Positions 14,126 to 17,729 of a DNA stretch of 17,729 bases are shown here, one piece after another. Origin of the DNA: Rhodospirillaceae bacterium UBA3470 (GTDB lineage: Bacteria; Pseudomonadota; Alphaproteobacteria; Rhodospirillales; Casp-alpha2). The notes beneath the pieces were generated by a model that searched no databases, was not told where the DNA came from, and saw only the letters and a list, made by a program, of their open reading frames with translations. Each line of letters begins with the position of its first letter. Positions within the stretch are counted from its first letter, which is position 1. The translations under genes and the position numbers were made by a program. The stretch covers positions 1 to 17,729 of the forward strand of contig DFRF01000220.1 in the NCBI GenBank assembly GCA_002378125.1, in the 5' to 3' direction.

Positions 14126-15355
14126 GTGACCGATGTTAAAGAAATATCAAACTTCAAGGCTAGCGCTAGTCCGCTTCGATGGGCGGTCTTGGCCGGGGTT
14201 TGGCTTGCCTACTATTGCTTTGGACTGACCATCGTGACGCTGGCACCATTGGTTGCCGAAATCTCTACTGACCTTGGCCTCAGTCATTCCCAGATGGGGG
14301 TGGTACTTGGCGCCTGGCAGCTTGTCTATATCGGTTCTGCCATTCCGCTTGGAATTCTCCTGGACCGCACCGGGGTTAGGCGCGGCCTGATGTTCGCTTT
14401 TATTATGATAGCTGTTTCGGTTGTGCTCCGCTCTCAGGCCGTTGGCTATGCGAGTTTGTTTCTGGCCGTGGCGGTGTTTGGGCTAGGTGGGCCTCTGGTC
14501 TCGGTCGGTGCGCCTAAGACAATCAGTATTTGGTTCGAAGGGAGTGGCCGCGGCATGGCAATGGGCATCTATATGACAGCACCGATGCTAGGTTCCATAG
14601 CCGGGCTTTCCCTAACTAATGGGTTATTTATGCCGTTAATGGATGGGGACTGGCGTGCTGTTATGCTGCTCTATGCCGGTTTTATCGTCGCTTCCAGTCT
14701 GGTTTGGTGGCTAATCACCGCAAACCCCGACTGCAAACGGGTGGAACGTGAATACACCGCTGAGCCACGCGGAACGCAAAAGGAGAACTTCCAGCGCTTA
14801 ATTCGCATTCCGGCCTTTCAAATTGTCTTGGCCATGAGCATCGGTATTTTCTTTTGTAATCACAGTATGAATAACTGGTTGCCGGAAATTTTGCGATCCA
14901 AGGGTATTGACGCAACCACGGCTGGTTACATGGCGTCGGTTCCGGTCGTTTTTTCGGTGTTGTCTTCGCTCGTAATTCCAAGGCTTGCCGTTCCCAAGAG
15001 ACGGGTGTGGATTTTGGGCGTTCTGTTTATCGGTTTCGGGGGCTCCTCGATCATGTTGCAGGCAAATGATGGGTTCTGGTTAACATTAGGATTGATTGCA
15101 CAGGGCATTGCGCGAGGCAGTGCCATGACCCTCTCTATTTTAGTATTGTTGGATATCCCAGGTGTTGGCACGGAACGGGCCGGGGTTGCCGGCGGCATGT
15201 TTTTCTCGGCAGCTGAAATCGGTGGTGTCGGCGGGCCACTATTGATAGGTGTCGTTTCTGATCTGAGTGGTGGCTTTTCAGCCTCTTTGTACATGCTTAC
15301 GGGAATGAGTGTTGTTCTTTTGTTTTTGCTACTAACCCTTCGCACACGACAATAA
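14126..15355 (+). CDS. Major facilitator superfamily transporter (12 spans)
   Basis: A 409-residue secondary transporter of the inner membrane with two six-helix halves and a central charged loop (about 200-225, NPDCKRVEREYTAEPRGTQ). The MFS motif A between spans 2 and 3 is clear: GILLDRTGVRR (76-86), and the RGMAMGIYMTAPMLGSIAG segment is like motif C/helix 5 regions. The overall look is of the cyanate/2-nitroimidazole (CynX/NimT)-like or oxalate/formate-like groups, but the substrate cannot be read. GTG at 14126 is preceded by GAGG at a suitable distance. The D-2-hydroxyacid dehydrogenase follows on the same strand about 150 bases on, which suggests an organic acid substrate. Confidence 0.87.
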   Translation: MTDVKEISNFKASASPLRWAVLAGVWLAYYCFGLTIVTLAPLVAEISTDLGLSHSQMGVVLGAWQLVYIGSAIPLGILLDRTGVRRGLMFAFIMIAVSVVLRSQAVGYASLFLAVAVFGLGGPLVSVGAPKTISIWFEGSGRGMAMGIYMTAPMLGSIAGLSLTNGLFMPLMDGDWRAVMLLYAGFIVASSLVWWLITANPDCKRVEREYTAEPRGTQKENFQRLIRIPAFQIVLAMSIGIFFCNHSMNNWLPEILRSKGIDATTAGYMASVPVVFSVLSSLVIPRLAVPKRRVWILGVLFIGFGGSSIMLQANDGFWLTLGLIAQGIARGSAMTLSILVLLDIPGVGTERAGVAGGMFFSAAEIGGVGGPLLIGVVSDLSGGFSASLYMLTGMSVVLLFLLLTLRTRQ

Positions 15356-15503
15356 CCGGTCTGTCAGTTACCCGATTACCGTTAACGAGATGTAGGACCG
15401 AGTCATTGCCAGGTTAGATATATGAGCGGATCATTATAAAATCTGATAAGTGATTAGTTGGTTCTATCACAGCATTGGTCCAGCCAAACATGGGGAGGCA
15501 TCT

Positions 15504-16478
15504 TTGAACGGGTTTCCAAAGAAAGACGAAGTTATCGTTCATTTTGCTCATCCGGCGTACCAGTTTGGCAGTTGCCTAGAATCACGTGACCTGAGGCTAA
15601 ATTTCATTGAAACGCGGACTCAGGAAGAGACTTCTGCAAGGATCAACGAAGGCCATGTGTTAGTGGTCACGGGCTTTTGGCAAAATGCCTATATAGAGAC
15701 TGGCGTTAACCTCAAGTTTATTCAGGGTTGTGGAGCAGGTTATAATCAGTTTGACCTTGATGCGCTAGCCACAAAGGGATTGCGTTTCGCGAATGCGTCA
15801 GGCGTTAACGTTAACGCTGTCAGCGATCACGCCATCGCTTTGATGCTTGGCCTGGTCAGGAAGATTCATCTCGCTCGCGATAATCAGCGTGCTAGATATT
15901 GGCGTGGTATGATCTCTGACATTAGTCAGCGTGAAGCCGAGCTGGCAGGAAAAACTCTAATTATATTTGGCGTGGGGGCTATCGGCAGTCGGCTCGCCAA
16001 ACTTGCCAAAGCATTTGATATGAATGTCATTGGCATTCGACGGAACATTGATCCAATCAAGGGTCTAGTTGACGAAGCCTACACACCCCAGCAATTTTTA
16101 GGATTGCTGCCTCGCGCTGATTTCGTCGCTCTAACCTGCCCCTTGACCGATGAGACGGCAAATATCGTCGACGGTGCCGCGCTCGCAGCCATGCGCAACG
16201 ATGCCTATCTTATTAACGTGGCGCGTGGCGGTTGTGTCGATGAACCAGCCTTGGTAGACGCGTTGGCATCGGCTGCTATTGCAGGCGCAGGAATTGACAC
16301 GACAGCAGAGGAGCCGCTCGCTGCCACTTCATCGCTTTGGGATATATCTAACGTCATCCTGACCCCGCATACTGCTGGAGAAACTCAAGCCTATGAGGAG
16401 AACGTCCTCGATATTCTATTAGATAATTTAGGCCGTCTTTTTCGGGGCGAAATGCAACTCCTTAATCAGATCATCTGA
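15504..16478 (+). CDS. D-isomer-specific 2-hydroxyacid dehydrogenase, probably NADP(H)-preferring
   Basis: Reduces a 2-oxo acid (glyoxylate, hydroxypyruvate or similar) to the D-2-hydroxy acid, or the reverse, in the cytoplasm. Counted from the TTG at 15504 (324 residues): substrate-loop GCGAGYNQFD (75-84), Rossmann GVGAIG (156-161), and the catalytic triad Arg241 (NVARGG), Glu270 (AEEPL) and His289 (TPHTAGE). After the second beta strand the sequence is IGIRRN, with arginines where NAD-specific members have an aspartate, which argues for NADP(H). The frame opens at GTG 15450, but TTG 15504 has GGGGAGG five bases upstream and starts close to the family N-terminus, so I prefer it. Downstream lies a 364-base gap. 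Confidence 0.85.
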   Translation: MNGFPKKDEVIVHFAHPAYQFGSCLESRDLRLNFIETRTQEETSARINEGHVLVVTGFWQNAYIETGVNLKFIQGCGAGYNQFDLDALATKGLRFANASGVNVNAVSDHAIALMLGLVRKIHLARDNQRARYWRGMISDISQREAELAGKTLIIFGVGAIGSRLAKLAKAFDMNVIGIRRNIDPIKGLVDEAYTPQQFLGLLPRADFVALTCPLTDETANIVDGAALAAMRNDAYLINVARGGCVDEPALVDALASAAIAGAGIDTTAEEPLAATSSLWDISNVILTPHTAGETQAYEENVLDILLDNLGRLFRGEMQLLNQII

Positions 16479-16479
16479 T
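16465..16479. repeat. 15-base palindrome over the dehydrogenase stop codon
   Basis: ATCAGAT and ATCTGAT flank a central C. It covers the TGA stop. It lacks a T-run, so it is not a normal terminator. Confidence 0.25.
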
Positions 16480-16842
16480 CAAAGTATGGGTAGAGTTTTG
16501 GGTGGAAATTAAGATGTGGCCAGAAGGCCCGGTTTAGTTAAATGCTTTATTGTATCCATTAGGCAAGCACACAAAAAATCAAAAATGCACCGAAGCAGGG
16601 AGTATAGGTATATGGCAGGGGTGTTGGCCCTATCCTGCCTCCCTGCAGCTGTGGGCGGATCATGAGACGAACGTAATTAACGATTGAGCATCGCCATCGC
16701 TATTTGGGGAGCTGGATCGGGCTACTACTCCCTGCGATAAACATACACCGCGTTAGGGATAATGGAATTTCTTTGTGTAAGTGTCGAAGGTGGCTAGATT
16801 ACAGCGAAATCTTGCTCTTATATTTTTCCAGGGATTTGATCA
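16479..16842. other. 364-base non-coding gap with nested inverted repeats
   Basis: No gene is supported. The middle (16595-16735) can form large alternative stems. A small GGCC-AGAA-GGCC stem lies near 16516-16527 without a T-run. No tRNA or known riboswitch class was recognised. Confidence 0.6.
16595..16735. ncRNA. Candidate structured element with mutually exclusive pairings upstream of the rhodanese gene
   Basis: GCAGGGAGTA (16595-16604) is the exact reverse complement of TACTCCCTGC (16726-16735), and with one bulged base the pairing can extend by TAG/CTA. Its first eight bases also pair with CTCCCTGC (16639-16646). Between them GGCAGG (16614-16619) pairs with CCTGCC (16634-16639). So the 5' segment can close either a long or a short structure. 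It ends 107 bases before the rhodanese start. I know no family that matches; strand and transcription are unknown. Confidence 0.35.
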
Positions 16843-17679
16843 ATGGGTGTTTCGTCACGCAGTTATCCAAATTCTGATCTTTTATGGTCTGCCCAATTAT
16901 TAGCTGAGAAAATGGATGAAAGTGGGGTTGTAGTCATAGATACCCGACCTGCAGAATTATATTCAAATGGCCATATTCCGGGTGCCAAACATTTCGATCC
17001 GTACTTTGTAAATACCGACGACACTGATGACGCACCGTTGAAAGCCTTTACACGCATGTGGGCTGAAATGCTTGGTTGGCGTGGAGTAAGGGCCACTGAC
17101 ACGATTGTTTTCTATGGCGAATTTACAGATATGTGCGCTGCAAGAGGTTTCTGGTTTGCTGAATATCTCGGCCATGATGATGCTCATGTACTGGACGGCG
17201 GCATTAGAAACTGGATAGAATCTGGCCTCTCAACAGTTACGAAAGGCGTAGTGCCAAAACCCGAAAAATTTCTTTATAACGCTGTTAAAGAGAAGGTAGC
17301 GACCTATATCGATGTCCTTGAGGCAATTGATAATCCCGACTACGTGATTATAGATACCCGTAGCAAGCAAGAGTTTCTTGGAGTTGACAAAAGGGCACGG
17401 CGTGGTGGAGCGATACCGAGTGCCAAACATCGGGATTGGGAAGATCTGTTCGATCAAACAAGTGGCTGTATGAAATCTGCAGACGAGTTACAGCTTTTAT
17501 TTGAAAGCTTAGATATTGATCCACAAAAAAAAATAATAGTTTATTGTAATACTGGATATCGCTCCGCTCATGCCTATTTAGCGCTTCGCTTGCTCAATTA
17601 TTCTACAATTCGGAACTACGTTGGGTCTTGGCAAGAGTGGGGAAATCGAGAAACCCTTCCAATTAAAACAGTCTTGTGA
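16843..17679 (+). CDS. Two-domain sulfurtransferase (rhodanese; thiosulfate or 3-mercaptopyruvate type)
   Basis: Transfers a sulfane sulfur from thiosulfate or 3-mercaptopyruvate to a thiophilic acceptor through a cysteine persulfide. The 278-residue protein has two rhodanese domains. The N-terminal one (about 12-128: VVVIDTRPAELYSNGHIPGAKH shown here only as its landmarks IDTRPAELY and GHIPGA) lacks the catalytic cysteine. The C-terminal one (about 150-275) has IIDTRSKQEFLG, then the active loop CNTGYR with Cys235 and Arg240, and ends with YVGSWQEWGN. The loop is not the CGSGVT form of classical mercaptopyruvate sulfurtransferases; an arginine at its end is more like thiosulfate-type enzymes. 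No signal peptide is seen. The ATG has AGGGA eight bases upstream. The gene is AT-richer than the left half of the window. Confidence 0.87.
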   Translation: MGVSSRSYPNSDLLWSAQLLAEKMDESGVVVIDTRPAELYSNGHIPGAKHFDPYFVNTDDTDDAPLKAFTRMWAEMLGWRGVRATDTIVFYGEFTDMCAARGFWFAEYLGHDDAHVLDGGIRNWIESGLSTVTKGVVPKPEKFLYNAVKEKVATYIDVLEAIDNPDYVIIDTRSKQEFLGVDKRARRGGAIPSAKHRDWEDLFDQTSGCMKSADELQLLFESLDIDPQKKIIVYCNTGYRSAHAYLALRLLNYSTIRNYVGSWQEWGNRETLPIKTVL

Positions 17680-17729
17680 TCGATATCCTCACCTACCCCT
17701 CCTGCCGCGTTTGGTTATTTTGCCAAACG

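Noticed and set aside
1..17729. CRISPR arrays, tRNA or rRNA genes, transposases, integrases, toxin-antitoxin or phage-defence genes
   Set aside because: I looked on both strands for spaced direct repeats, tRNA T-loop patterns and familiar protein motifs and found none.

Overview
The window reads as chromosome of a Gram-negative, probably alphaproteobacterial, heterotroph. Support is the gene types, Sec signal peptides, a short stand-alone hisI, an unfused modB/modC pair and frequent GTG/TTG starts with 4-base stop/start overlaps. The assignment is by gene style only; no rRNA, tRNA, CRISPR array, insertion sequence or integrase was seen.

Layout. (1) Positions 1-4123, all on +: the 3' end of a cystathionine beta-lyase gene (metC), hisI, and a complete molybdate importer modA-modB-modC. 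(2) 4289-5338 +: a TerC/DUF475 membrane protein, probably metal-ion export. (3) 5370-7103, all on -: a VOC metalloprotein, two small exported proteins whose genes overlap by ATGA, and a putative 2OG-Fe(II) oxygenase. (4) 7188-9984 +: a three-gene aromatic-acid operon with strong likeness to terephthalate tphA2-tphA3-tphB, i.e. Rieske dioxygenase alpha and beta subunits plus a PdxA-family diol dehydrogenase. Together they would turn an aromatic dicarboxylate into a cis-diol and then, with loss of CO2, into a catechol such as protocatechuate. No reductase gene is present, so electrons must come from elsewhere. (5) 10172-13874, visibly AT-richer: a GAF-adenylate cyclase, a Sel1-repeat exported protein (both -) and a TTC38-like TPR protein (+), separated by long non-coding gaps rich in inverted repeats. 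(6) 14126-17679 +: an MFS transporter, a D-2-hydroxyacid dehydrogenase and, after a 364-base gap with nested inverted repeats, a two-domain rhodanese.

Most worth following up are: the tph-like operon and a 22-bp near-perfect dyad in the divergent gap in front of it; the operon of two tiny exported proteins with a 2OG oxygenase, preceded by a 21-bp palindrome; the cyclase whose transition-state arginine is replaced by leucine; and an element at 16595-16735 in which the same 5' segment can pair with either of two downstream segments. No wholly new system can be claimed from sequence reading alone; the 5370-6554 gene set is the least explained.
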